DNA of 10,117 bases from an uncultured Chitinophagaceae bacterium (GCA_937996595.1 CALKVC010000145.1:1-10117); one strand, 5' to 3'. Positions 1-7,210 are shown, numbered from the stretch's first letter. Made by a program: numbers and translations. Notes: generated by a model not told the origin, from the letters alone.

Positions 1-1
1 G

Positions 2-148
2 GTCCGTTTTGCACACATAACCACCAGGGGCCGTGATACCGCGAGCGTGACCGTTCACATCCCACATGCGAGGAAGAATATGGTCCTCGTCCCACGCCCG
101 AGCTGGACGAGAAAGATCCAGATTCTCGGGCAGCTTGGTGTGGTTGCC
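2..148 (-). CDS. Internal fragment of a PVC-type beta-propeller/heme-binding (DUF7133-like) protein, probably foreign to this locus
   Basis: The minus strand is open for 49 codons and reads as a convincing protein piece: GNHTKLPENLDLSRP, then ARAWDEDHILPRMWDVNGHA, then RGITAPGGYVCKTD. From memory these strings match the family of large secreted beta-propeller, often cytochrome c-fused, proteins (DUF7133, sorbosone-dehydrogenase-like) abundant in Planctomycetota and Verrucomicrobiota and present in some Bacteroidota. Neither end of the gene is present: it runs off the window at base 1 and stops making sense near 148-160, where rsmD sequence begins on the other strand. The stretch is visibly more GC-rich than its neighbours and uses CTG, CCC and GAG codons. 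It is either a contig-end chimera or a recombination scar. The family name is inference from recall; that this is coding on the minus strand is well supported. Confidence 0.6.
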
Positions 149-160
149 ATTGTTGAAAAA
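137..160. other. Chimeric join between foreign fragment and rsmD
   Basis: Left of about 137 the coding sense lies on the minus strand (beta-propeller fragment); right of about 160 it lies on the plus strand (RsmD). Across 137-160 both readings are tolerable: GVVAIVEKDD on plus fits RsmD, and FFNNGNHTK on minus fits the propeller protein. The join therefore probably sits in a short stretch of similarity. The N-terminal ~60-70 residues expected for RsmD, including its glycine-rich SAM-binding loop, are absent to the left. Confidence 0.6.
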
Positions 161-481
161 GATGACAGCATGTACGCTTTCATCAGGAAAACGGCCGATC
201 AACTGGGTTTCAACAATATGAAAGTGATTAAATCTGATGTTTTCAGGTTCATAAACACCTGCCAGGATAGCTTTGACCTGGTATTTGCAGGGCCTCCTTA
301 TGCATTAGCCAATATTGATGACCTGCCAAAACTTGTATTTGAAAAAAAGCTGCTAAACCCCGGTGGATGGTTCATTTTGGAACATACGCCCCGCAATGAT
401 TATAAAAAAACACCGCATTACCGAACAGAAAGGAATTACGGTACAACCATATTTTCTGTGTTCATTCAGGAAAAAAAATAA
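140..481 (+). CDS. rsmD: 16S rRNA (guanine(966)-N2)-methyltransferase, 5'-truncated
   Basis: RsmD methylates N2 of G966 of 16S rRNA in the 30S subunit using S-adenosylmethionine. The visible part is the second half of the Rossmann methyltransferase: VEKDD (acidic end of strand 2, ribose contact), then IKSDVFRFI, then the catalytic-loop region FDLVFAGPPYAL, then the LLNPGGWFILEH strand and a C-terminal FSVF strand. About 113 residues remain of the ~175-185 usual for the family. The ATG at 47 lies in unrelated sequence and is not a real start. The family loop is normally (D/N)PPY; here it reads GPPY, so the usual acidic or amide residue is glycine. The fau gene follows after 11 bases, suggesting one transcript. 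Recognition is good; the truncation reflects the join at ~148. Confidence 0.8.
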   Translation: MVAIVEKDDSMYAFIRKTADQLGFNNMKVIKSDVFRFINTCQDSFDLVFAGPPYALANIDDLPKLVFEKKLLNPGGWFILEHTPRNDYKKTPHYRTERNYGTTIFSVFIQEKK

Positions 482-492
482 CGAATACCTGC

Positions 493-1062
493 ATGAGAAA
501 AAAGGAAATCAGGCCGCTATACAGGGAAAAAAGGGCCGCCATAACAGCTTCTGCTAAAAACAAGCTGGAAGACCTGATGCTGATTGGTTTTCAAAAACTT
601 CAATTATCCATTCCCGGTACCATCATGACCTATGCGGCATTTGAGGATGAATTTGATCCGCATTTAATAACTGACTATTGCCGTTTCAGGAATCCGGCCA
701 GTCAATTCTTATACCCGGTTATGAATAAAGAAACAGATAACCTGCTGGCTATTGCAACGGATGATGATACAGAATTTATACGCAATACATTCGGGATATA
801 TGAGCCTGCTGCCGGCCATGAGATACAGCCGGAAGATATTGACCTGCTGATCGTACCTTTGCTTGCATTTGATAACAGGGGATACCGGGTTGGCTATGGT
901 AAAGGGTATTACGACAAGTTCCTGGTACATTGCCGGAAGGATGCCTTTAAGGTTGGATTCAGTTTTTTTGAAGCGGCAGATGACATTGAAGACACCAATC
1001 AATTTGATATCAGGCTTAACTGCTGTATCACCCCGGAAAACATTTATCATTTTACCGATTAA
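493..1062 (+). CDS. fau: 5-formyltetrahydrofolate cyclo-ligase (5,10-methenyl-THF synthetase)
   Basis: This enzyme converts 5-formyl-THF to 5,10-methenyl-THF with ATP hydrolysis in the cytoplasm, returning stored folate to one-carbon metabolism. The protein has 189 residues, the normal length. It begins with a basic N-terminus (MRKKEIRPLYREKRAAI) as in the family, has FGIYEP at 100-105, and the ATP/Mg signature around 124-144, LLAFDNRGYRVGYGKGYYDK, which is the strongest identifier. It ends with ITPENIY, also typical. The start at 493 lies 11 bases after the rsmD stop; lpxK begins about 10 bases after its own stop. The three genes probably form an operon, although their jobs are unrelated. 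No strong Shine-Dalgarno is visible, as usual for Bacteroidota. Synonyms are ygfA and mthfs. Confidence 0.92.
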   Translation: MRKKEIRPLYREKRAAITASAKNKLEDLMLIGFQKLQLSIPGTIMTYAAFEDEFDPHLITDYCRFRNPASQFLYPVMNKETDNLLAIATDDDTEFIRNTFGIYEPAAGHEIQPEDIDLLIVPLLAFDNRGYRVGYGKGYYDKFLVHCRKDAFKVGFSFFEAADDIEDTNQFDIRLNCCITPENIYHFTD

Positions 1063-1072
1063 TTCAGAACAT

Positions 1073-2131
1073 TTGCTTAAAAGTTTCAGATACCTGCTTT
1101 TTCCATTTTCATTCCTGTATGGGTTCATCATCTGGATGAGGAACTGGTTGTTTGATAAAAACATACTGAAATCATCTGATTTTAATTTCCCTATTATCTG
1201 CATCGGGAACCTGGCAGTTGGCGGCACTGGCAAAACACCTATGGTAGAATACCTGGTGGATATGCTGAAAGTAAAATATAAAGTGGCCACGTTAAGCCGC
1301 GGTTATAAAAGGAAAACGAAAGGGTTTGCTATTGCCAATGCAAACACAACCGCCTTAGATATTGGTGACGAACCTATGCAGTTTCACCTAAAATATCCCG
1401 ATGTAACCGTAGCCGTAGGAGAGGAGCGCCTGGTTGCCATACCGCAGATATTGCATACAAGACCAGACACTGACGTAATCATACTGGATGATGCGTTTCA
1501 GCACCGTTCTGTTCGTGCAGGATTAAACATACTGCTTACCGAATACCGGAACCTGTATACCCGTGACCTGATGATGCCTTCGGGTGACTTGCGGGATAAT
1601 AAAGCCAGTAGTTACAGGGCCGATATCATTGTTGTAACAAAATGCAAGCCTGCGCTGGATGAAGCTGAAAAAGAACTGATTAAACAGGAACTGAGCCCTT
1701 TGCCGCATCAGCAGGTATTCTTCACCGCTATTGAATATGGAAATCCTTACCTCCTTTTCAACAAACAGGAAATAAACATCAGTTCGTCTGCATCAGTCTT
1801 ACTGGTTTGTGGAATAGCCAATCCAAAACCCCTGATGGAATTTATGACAAACAATACACGTACCTATGACATGCTGCGTTTCCCCGACCATCATATATTC
1901 AAGATAGATGACCTGGAAGAAATAAAAAAGCAGTTTGGCAAATTGCAGGAACCAGGAAGCATCATATTAACAACCGAAAAAGATGCTGTAAGGCTTGAAA
2001 AATTCAAAGATGAACTTTCGGGTTTCCCGTTTTACGTATTACCGATAAGGCACCGTTTCCTGTTCAATGAATCAGAAAAGTTTAATGCATTGGTTGTTAA
2101 TTCCATCTCTTCTTACCAAACAAAAGTGTAA
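1073..2131 (+). CDS. lpxK: Tetraacyldisaccharide 4'-kinase
   Basis: LpxK phosphorylates the 4' position of the lipid A disaccharide at the inner face of the inner membrane, the sixth step of the Raetz pathway. From a TTG start at 1073 the protein has 352 residues, the family length. Residues ~5-23 (FRYLLFPFSFLYGFIIWM) are the N-terminal membrane-associated helix; the P-loop GNLAVGGTGKT is at 45-55; LSRGYKR follows at 74-80; GDEP at 98-101 carries the Asp seen in the active site of characterised LpxK; then DDAFQHR (139-145), RFPDHH (269-274) and TTEKDAVRL (300-308). The conserved N-terminal helix begins right after the TTG, and the first in-frame ATG (1136) would delete most of it. A longer in-frame reading back to 863 overlaps fau and adds non-homologous residues. 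The start is therefore inferred as TTG. It is the last gene of the rsmD-fau-lpxK run. Confidence 0.9.
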   Translation: MLKSFRYLLFPFSFLYGFIIWMRNWLFDKNILKSSDFNFPIICIGNLAVGGTGKTPMVEYLVDMLKVKYKVATLSRGYKRKTKGFAIANANTTALDIGDEPMQFHLKYPDVTVAVGEERLVAIPQILHTRPDTDVIILDDAFQHRSVRAGLNILLTEYRNLYTRDLMMPSGDLRDNKASSYRADIIVVTKCKPALDEAEKELIKQELSPLPHQQVFFTAIEYGNPYLLFNKQEINISSSASVLLVCGIANPKPLMEFMTNNTRTYDMLRFPDHHIFKIDDLEEIKKQFGKLQEPGSIILTTEKDAVRLEKFKDELSGFPFYVLPIRHRFLFNESEKFNALVVNSISSYQTKV

Positions 2132-2236
2132 AAGCGCTGTTATTGATAAAATATTCTTAAAAATGAAAAAAACGGATGAATGGCAAGCCAATACCACATC
2201 TAAGAACTACTTTCGTAGATAATATTAAAACTGTAT

Positions 2237-5089
2237 ATGACACATTTGCTGCCTCCAAAAACATATGCCAGGCCTTTACTGCTGTTGTTCGCCTTAATTA
2301 CATCCAGTTTTCAAATTTCCGCACAAAGTACCATCAGCATACGGGGTACGGTAAAGAACAATGAAGGTAATATCATGCCAAAGGCATCCGTATTATTATA
2401 CAGTAAGGGTGAAAAGGATACGCTGAAAAGGGTAAGTGATGAAAAAGGGATATTCATTTTTTCTGCTGTAAAACCCAAAAAATACCAGTTACAGATATCG
2501 TATATAGGCTATCGCGATTTTGTTCAGCAGTATGATTTCAGCAGGGCTGTTACCGACCAGTCTATTTCAGATATTTCCCTTTTCCCGGGTGATAACCTGT
2601 TACAGGCAGTCACATTGGAATCTAACAAGGTGCAGATTAAAGAAGATACGGTTTCCTATGTAGTAGACAGTACCATGTACAGGAAGAATGATAATGTGGA
2701 GGAAGTACTAAAGAAATTACCCGGCGTTCAGGTTGACAAAGACGGAACCGTAACCGCCCAGGGCAAACAGGTTACCAAGGTAAAAGTGAATGGCAAGGAA
2801 TTCTTCGGTGGTGATGTAACAACCGCCACCAGGGAGTTGAATGCCGATATGGTAGACAGGATACAGATAATAGATGACTACGGTGACCAGTCTGCCTTTA
2901 CCGGTATAAAAGACGGCGATCCGTCCAAAACGCTTAATATCCAGTTGAAAAAAGACAAGAACAAAGGTTATTTCGGCACCATTACGGCAGGTGCGGGTAC
3001 AGAAGACCGTTATCTTGGTTCTGTTTCCGTAAACAAATTCAACAACAACCAGCAGATTTCGCTGATAGGTAACATTAACAATACGAATGCCAGCACATTT
3101 AATTTTGGCAATTTCGGCGGTGGAGCGATGGGTAACATGATAGGAGGGATGGTGCGCAGCTTTGGAATTGGAAGGGGAGGCGGAGGTGTTGCTTCCGCAC
3201 TGGGAAATTTTGGCGTAAATGACGGCATTGCCAGTACCAAATCGATTGGCTTGAATTACCGGGACGAATGGGGCAAGAAACTGTCGGCTTATGGAAGTTA
3301 CAGTTTTTCTGACAGGCGAACAAGCACCATCAGGGACATCACCCAGCAGAATATTTTCCAGAACAGCAGCAATACCAACATCCAGCATGTTGATGATTAT
3401 ACCATCAATGACAACCACCGGTTTTCTTTCAATCTGGAATACCGCATCGATTCATTCAATTACCTCAAATTCACCCCAACCTTTTCGTATAACGAAACAC
3501 AAACCGAAAACATAAGTGATTTTTCATTCCTGGGAAATACCGGGGCTAAGAACAATGACGGTACAACCAGGCAGAACAGCAGGTATACGGCACCTAACCT
3601 GAACGGTAACCTGCTTTTCAACCATCGTTTTGCAAAACGGGGGAGAACCTTGTCGGTGAACCTGAGCGGAGGTAAATCTTCTTCCGACGGCTATACAAAA
3701 TATCAAAACCTGAGCACCTATTACTTAACCAACGGACTCACTTTTGACACCAGCCTGTACCAGTTGTCTGACCAGAACAACAGCAACTATAATTACGGTT
3801 TCCGTGCATCCTATGTAGAACCGCTGAGCAGGAAAATGAGCCTTGAATTCAATTATGCTTTTAACAACCAGTTTACCGGAAATGACAAAAAAACGTATGA
3901 TGTAGACCCGGTAAATGGTTCAGACAAATACATTGACAGCTTAAGCAATATTTTTGATAATACATATATCACCAACCGGTTTGGTGTAAACTTCCGTACA
4001 AACGAAAAGAAATATAATTACACGGTAGGTATCGCCGTGCAACCGGCTACTATAAAGAGCAGCTCCGTAACCGGTAAATATGATTATTCGCAAAACCTGG
4101 TAAACTATTACCCGGTTATCAGGTTTGCTTATAACTTTTCAAGAAGCAGGTCGTTCAACGTAAATTATAACGGAAGCACCAGCCAGCCTTCATACAACCA
4201 GTTACAACCGGTGTATGATTATTCAAACCCGCAATATATTACCATTGGAAATCCAAACCTGAGACCAGAATTCACGAATACGCTCAGCATGCGGTATAAT
4301 AATTTTGATTTCATTTCAGGGAATGTCTTTTTCGGTAACCTGTCTTTTTCATTTACGAATGATAAGATCGTTAACAATACCATCAACCGTGGTTTTGGCG
4401 TGCAGGAAACCCGTTACCTGAACAGCAATGGATTTTATACGGTATTTGCATTCTACAATTTTTCAAAACCAATCCAGAACAGGAAATATGTTTTCAACCT
4501 GGGCGGCAATGTAACCTATAATAACAATATTTCTTTCCTTGACAGTAATAAGAACAAAGGAACAAACTGGATTCTCGGTCAGCGATTTGCTACCGATATC
4601 AAGATAAAAAAATGGCTGGAAACTACGCTTGGCGTGAATTACAGCCTTAACAGCAACAAGTATTCGCTGCAGAAGCAACTGAATTCGGATGCTACCGGCT
4701 GGACGTTCAGCCATTCATCCAGGTTTTTCCTGCCAGGCAACTGGAAATTCAATTATGAAATAGATAAAACCATCAATACCGGTTTTGCCAGCAATGTAAA
4801 TACAGATCCGCTCATCATAAACGCCACCCTGGAAAAAAGCCTCTTAAAAAAACAGAATTTATCACTCAGGTTACAGGCATTTGACCTGTTAAACCAGAAT
4901 ACCAATGTAAGCAGGTCGGTTACCGGAACGGCTATCACTGATACCCGTACAAACAGGCTTGGCCGTTATTTCATGCTAAGCGCCGTTTTCAGGCTGAATA
5001 AATTCAGTGGTCAGTCGCAACAACAGAACATGATGATGATGCCGGGTAGTGGTGGTAATATGCAGATGATGAGGCCGCCAGGCATGTAA
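2237..5089 (+). CDS. Outer-membrane beta-barrel protein with carboxypeptidase-regulatory-like and plug domains (TonB-dependent-receptor-like, OMP_b-brl_3 type)
   Basis: A 950-residue envelope protein. Residues ~11-30 form a Sec signal peptide (PLLLLFALITSSF, cut near SAQ-S). Residues ~33-115 are a CarboxypepD_reg-like beta-sandwich (ISIRGTVKNNEGNIMPKASV, then the YIGY motif). Residues ~125-245 are plug-like, with VEEVLKKLPGVQVDKDGTV and VKVNGKEFFGGD. The rest is a long barrel with many alternating aromatic strands, dense in N, S and Y. A Gly-rich insert lies at ~289-327, and the C-terminus is rich in Met (MMMMPGS, then MQMMRPPGM). This plan matches the Bacteroidota family usually annotated 'outer membrane beta-barrel protein' or 'TonB-dependent receptor'. 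Substrate is unknown; the Met-rich tail could bind metal, but that is a guess. No SusD partner is adjacent. It is separated by 105 bases from lpxK, so it probably has its own promoter; I saw no convincing TAnnTTTG there. Confidence 0.88.
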   Translation: MTHLLPPKTYARPLLLLFALITSSFQISAQSTISIRGTVKNNEGNIMPKASVLLYSKGEKDTLKRVSDEKGIFIFSAVKPKKYQLQISYIGYRDFVQQYDFSRAVTDQSISDISLFPGDNLLQAVTLESNKVQIKEDTVSYVVDSTMYRKNDNVEEVLKKLPGVQVDKDGTVTAQGKQVTKVKVNGKEFFGGDVTTATRELNADMVDRIQIIDDYGDQSAFTGIKDGDPSKTLNIQLKKDKNKGYFGTITAGAGTEDRYLGSVSVNKFNNNQQISLIGNINNTNASTFNFGNFGGGAMGNMIGGMVRSFGIGRGGGGVASALGNFGVNDGIASTKSIGLNYRDEWGKKLSAYGSYSFSDRRTSTIRDITQQNIFQNSSNTNIQHVDDYTINDNHRFSFNLEYRIDSFNYLKFTPTFSYNETQTENISDFSFLGNTGAKNNDGTTRQNSRYTAPNLNGNLLFNHRFAKRGRTLSVNLSGGKSSSDGYTKYQNLSTYYLTNGLTFDTSLYQLSDQNNSNYNYGFRASYVEPLSRKMSLEFNYAFNNQFTGNDKKTYDVDPVNGSDKYIDSLSNIFDNTYITNRFGVNFRTNEKKYNYTVGIAVQPATIKSSSVTGKYDYSQNLVNYYPVIRFAYNFSRSRSFNVNYNGSTSQPSYNQLQPVYDYSNPQYITIGNPNLRPEFTNTLSMRYNNFDFISGNVFFGNLSFSFTNDKIVNNTINRGFGVQETRYLNSNGFYTVFAFYNFSKPIQNRKYVFNLGGNVTYNNNISFLDSNKNKGTNWILGQRFATDIKIKKWLETTLGVNYSLNSNKYSLQKQLNSDATGWTFSHSSRFFLPGNWKFNYEIDKTINTGFASNVNTDPLIINATLEKSLLKKQNLSLRLQAFDLLNQNTNVSRSVTGTAITDTRTNRLGRYFMLSAVFRLNKFSGQSQQQNMMMMPGSGGNMQMMRPPGM

Positions 5090-5094
5090 TGGCA

Positions 5095-6423
5095 TTACCT
5101 GGCCAGGGCTATCTTCACTTTCCTGTTCTTGATCTTTTCATTTTTTATCAGTTCAAGCACAACACCCACTTTAGATTTCCGTACTGCGGCAAAAGCAGTA
5201 TGGTCTTTTACATCCACCAGGCCGATGTCGTCTTTTTTCAACTGGCCTTTGTTTGACAGGAAGCCCACAATATCGATCTTGTTCACTTTGTCTTTTTTGC
5301 CTGCTGCAATGAAGAGTGTGCTCCATTTTGGTTTGGCCGGCAACGTAAATTCCGGCAACAGGTCAAGCTTAATCACCGGGTCATTTACAAAGCCCGGGAC
5401 CGATTCACCGGGGCCGATTATCATGTATACGTTACCGGTAGCCTCCATACGGGCCGTGCGCCCATTACGGTGCACAAAGGCATCTTCGGTAAGCGGGAGG
5501 TGGTAATGTACGATACTCCTTATATCAGCGATATCAAGCCCGCGGCTGGCCAGGTCAGTGGTAACCAGTATATCGGAACTGCTGTTTCGGAACTTCACCA
5601 TGGCCACTTCACGGTCGTGCTGTTCCATTCCGCCATGGTAAAACACGTTCACAATCCCGTTATCGGAAAGAAAACGGGAAGTCCTTTCCACGGCATCACG
5701 GTGGTTGCAGAAAATGATGGTAGACGTATTCTTCAGGTGACAGACCAGCCTGAGCAGGGTTTCCAGTTTATCGGTATCCGGGGCATGAATCGTATGAAAG
5801 CTTACTGTGGAAGGTTTGCCATCTTGGATGTGCAGGTAATTGAGGGTTGTTGCATTGGCCGCATCCAAAAAAGCAGGTATTTCCACCGAGTAAGTAGCCG
5901 ATGTAAGCATCCGTTTTTTTACAGCCGGCAGCGACCGGATGATGAATTCCATTTCTTCCAGGAACCCGAGTTCCAGGCTTTTATCAAATTCATCCAGCAC
6001 CAGGAAGCCGGTGGCAGACAGGTCTACATTTTTTCTGCGGATATGGTCACATATACGGCCGGGTGTTGCAACAATGATGGCGGGAGGTTCAACCAGGCTG
6101 TTTTCTTCAATTTCACGCTTATGTCCGCCATAACAGGCAGTAATTTTAAAACCATGCTGAATCTTTTTCAATACATCCGTAATCTGCAAAGCCAGTTCGC
6201 GGGATGGAACAATTATGAGCGACTGGATGGTTTTTACATGTTTATCCAGCGACAGGATCAGCGGAACCAGGAAAGCCAGCGTTTTTCCCGAGCCGGTTGC
6301 AGATAATAAAATCAATTCATCTTTTTCTTCCATGGCTATTAATGCCTCCAATTGCATGTTATTGAGTGCCGTTATTTTCAAACGGGCACATATATCTGCA
6401 ATTATTGTTTCTTTATCAGTCAT
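5095..6423 (-). CDS. DEAD-box ATP-dependent RNA helicase, DbpA-like with C-terminal RNA-binding domain
   Basis: A 442-residue helicase likely acting on structured RNA; E. coli DbpA works on 23S rRNA helix 92 in 50S assembly. Motifs in order: Q-motif glutamine at ~24, motif I ATGSGKT (42-48), Ia PSRELA (73-78), Ib TPGR (120-123), motif II DEFD (144-147), III SAT (175-177), IV IIFCN (236-240), V TTDLASRGLD (288-297), VI HRNGRTAR (318-325). Residues ~368-440 (LFIAAGKKDKVNKIDIVGFL, then the AFAAV segment) fit the DbpA RNA-binding domain, so rRNA is the expected target. Motif II is DEFD instead of DEAD, which I recall in Bacteroidota members of this group; the two acidic Walker B residues are kept. 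It converges with the upstream outer-membrane gene with only 5 bases between stop codons. Its start faces the dif-like array. Confidence 0.9.
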   Translation of the reverse strand: MTDKETIIADICARLKITALNNMQLEALIAMEEKDELILLSATGSGKTLAFLVPLILSLDKHVKTIQSLIIVPSRELALQITDVLKKIQHGFKITACYGGHKREIEENSLVEPPAIIVATPGRICDHIRRKNVDLSATGFLVLDEFDKSLELGFLEEMEFIIRSLPAVKKRMLTSATYSVEIPAFLDAANATTLNYLHIQDGKPSTVSFHTIHAPDTDKLETLLRLVCHLKNTSTIIFCNHRDAVERTSRFLSDNGIVNVFYHGGMEQHDREVAMVKFRNSSSDILVTTDLASRGLDIADIRSIVHYHLPLTEDAFVHRNGRTARMEATGNVYMIIGPGESVPGFVNDPVIKLDLLPEFTLPAKPKWSTLFIAAGKKDKVNKIDIVGFLSNKGQLKKDDIGLVDVKDHTAFAAVRKSKVGVVLELIKNEKIKNRKVKIALAR

Positions 6424-6426
6424 GCG

Positions 6427-6434
6427 GCAAAGCT
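6427..6434 (-). promoter_or_regulatory. Bacteroidota-type -7 box for the helicase gene
   Basis: On the minus strand the octamer TAGCTTTG matches the Bacteroidota primary-sigma -7 consensus TAnnTTTG exactly. It sits 3 bases before the helicase ATG, so transcription would begin at or within a few bases of the start codon, giving a nearly leaderless message. The -33 region 19 bases upstream reads TTTTAA, only a weak match to TTTG. No other good candidate is visible before the array begins. Confidence 0.35.
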
Positions 6435-6467
6435 AAACTATACCTGGCTAAGTATTAAAAGCTCCTT

Positions 6468-6495
6468 TTTGCTTATAATTAATATTATGTTAAAC
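6468..6495 (+). other. dif-like XerC/XerD site F1 (left end of array)
   Basis: XerC arm TTTGCTTATAA, centre TTAATA, XerD arm TTATGTTAAAC. Aligned by eye to E. coli dif it agrees at 21 of 28 positions, including 10 of 11 in the XerD arm (TTATGTTAAAT in E. coli) and all of the inner ATAAT. It lies 44 bases upstream of the helicase gene. It differs from the other five sites in its XerC arm (ends in ATAA rather than ATAAG), so that arm may be the original chromosomal half-site. XerD arm and the following AGGCGCAC are identical in F1, F2 and F3. Confidence 0.7.
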
Positions 6496-6506
6496 AGGCG
6501 CACAAC

Positions 6507-6524
6507 GAAATTGGATTTGAATGC
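6507..6524 (+). repeat. Module A internal inverted repeat, left copy
   Basis: GAAATTGGATTTGAATGC is matched in inverted orientation at 7132-7150 (reverse complement GAAATTGGATTTGAAATGC), differing by one inserted A. The pair brackets the two ORFs of module A. It begins 11 bases inside site F1. Confidence 0.75.
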
Positions 6525-6614
6525 ACCCACTGCACCCAAACAGGATAACCCTGATAAACTAAGTGCGCATACTTCAGGTGTATCTCAATGAAAATAAATG
6601 TAAATGATTTAGCA

Positions 6615-6638
6615 TAAGGTTGTCACAAATCAACCTTA
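6615..6638 (+). promoter_or_regulatory. Hairpin touching the start codon of ORF A1
   Basis: Perfect 8-bp stem TAAGGTTG / CAACCTTA with the loop TCACAAAT. The 3' arm ends at 6638 and the ATG begins at 6639, so the hairpin would cover the ribosome-binding region. It may be a translational switch or a protein operator. Equivalent hairpins precede the two other cargo ORFs. Confidence 0.5.
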
Positions 6639-6857
6639 ATGAGCAGCGAAGAAACAACCCCAATTAAATTTTATAAGTTAAAGGAAACAAGTTCCATTAG
6701 TATATGGGAGCACTTCATGAGTAATAATGGCGAACTGCCATTAGATGAAGTAGATGAAATTTCAGAGGAAGAATTTTTATCAGACAAGTCTGGTAAAACT
6801 GTGACTTACGGTGGCACCACTGAGCAAATCAAATCCGTTTTCGGTAGGAAAAAATAA
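6639..6857 (+). CDS. Small unknown protein A1 (72 aa), module A cargo
   Basis: I do not recognise this 72-residue protein. It is acidic in the middle (LPLDEVDEISEEEFLSD) with a basic end (VFGRKK), has no signal peptide or membrane segment, and no cysteine motif. The start at 6639 directly follows an 8-bp hairpin. It lies inside module A of the dif-like array and converges on the minus-strand ORF A2, overlapping it tail to tail by 78 bases; at least one may be spurious over that part, or the two may be a convergent pair. Size and convergent layout are compatible with a toxin-antitoxin or regulator pair, but nothing in the sequence proves it. Confidence 0.5.
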   Translation: MSSEETTPIKFYKLKETSSISIWEHFMSNNGELPLDEVDEISEEEFLSDKSGKTVTYGGTTEQIKSVFGRKK

Positions 6858-7061
6858 ATACTCCTTTCCTGATATAGTTATATAAAAATCCCCGTTATCA
6901 TTTCTTAAGCTATATTCATCCCCTAATTTTTTATTTCCCGGAGATAAAGTATGAATAGCACCTTTGATCTCTCCTTTATTAAGCGGGAATAATGTAATAA
7001 CAAACCCATCGGTACTTTTCCAAGAAGTCGTATATTTTGTTTCAAATTCAATTAAATCCAT
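6780..7061 (-). CDS. Small unknown protein A2 (93 aa), module A cargo
   Basis: An unrecognised 93-residue protein with a beta-rich look: alternating hydrophobic/polar stretches such as GFVITLFPLN, GDFYITISGKEYLFFP and GATVSHSF. It has no membrane segment or signal. On the minus strand a perfect 10-bp palindrome (7064-7088) ends 2 bases before its ATG, which supports the start and suggests regulation. It shares its last 78 coding bases with the opposite-strand ORF A1. It is read out of module A toward F1. Relative to A1 its amino-acid pattern looks somewhat more like a folded protein. Confidence 0.55.
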   Translation of the reverse strand: MDLIEFETKYTTSWKSTDGFVITLFPLNKGEIKGAIHTLSPGNKKLGDEYSLRNDNGDFYITISGKEYLFFPTENGFDLLSGATVSHSFTRLV

Positions 7062-7063
7062 TT

Positions 7064-7088
7064 TATATTAGTTTGGACAACTAATATA
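7064..7088. promoter_or_regulatory. 10-bp palindrome before ORF A2 (possible operator)
   Basis: TATATTAGTT and AACTAATATA form a perfect 10-bp inverted repeat around TGGAC. It sits 2 bases upstream of the minus-strand ORF A2, where a repressor site or mRNA hairpin would control it. Confidence 0.5.
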
Positions 7089-7131
7089 GGAAACAATTAG
7101 GATTTTTTCAAAATCCCACTCCGTGAGCTTC

Positions 7132-7150
7132 GCATTTCAAATCCAATTTC
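7132..7150 (-). repeat. Module A internal inverted repeat, right copy
   Basis: Inverted partner of 6507-6524 (one extra A). It marks the right limit of the module A cargo, before the GC-rich hairpin and site R1. Confidence 0.75.
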
Positions 7151-7177
7151 TCCCACCGCAACCATATCCACGCACGC

Positions 7178-7210
7178 GGCGGTTTGTTTTTGGAAAACTT
7201 ACAAACCGCC
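7178..7210. repeat. Constant-loop hairpin of module A
   Basis: GGCGGTTTGT and ACAAACCGCC make a perfect 10-bp stem around a 13-base loop holding GGAAAACTT. Module B has the same object at 8443-8473 with a different stem sequence but the same stem length, loop motif and distance (about 20 bases) to the following dif-like site. The structure, not the stem sequence, is conserved. Confidence 0.75.

Noticed and set aside
863..1072. N-terminal extension of lpxK
   Set aside because: It overlaps fau in another frame and its residues do not resemble LpxK.
709..1290. 193-codon minus frame over fau/lpxK
   Set aside because: Both plus-strand genes have clear family motifs; this is a shadow.
5470..6306. 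278-codon frame opposite the helicase
   Set aside because: Antisense shadow of a helicase with every motif intact.
6551..6580. Degenerate seventh dif-like site (GATAAACTAA, GTGCGCATAC)
   Set aside because: Arms match only partly and the spacing does not hold; treated as chance.
6488..6591. ORF starting in the XerD arm (MLNRRT...), also at the F2 and F3 sites
   Set aside because: The ATG belongs to the shared recombination site; the reading frames diverge at once and are short and low-complexity.
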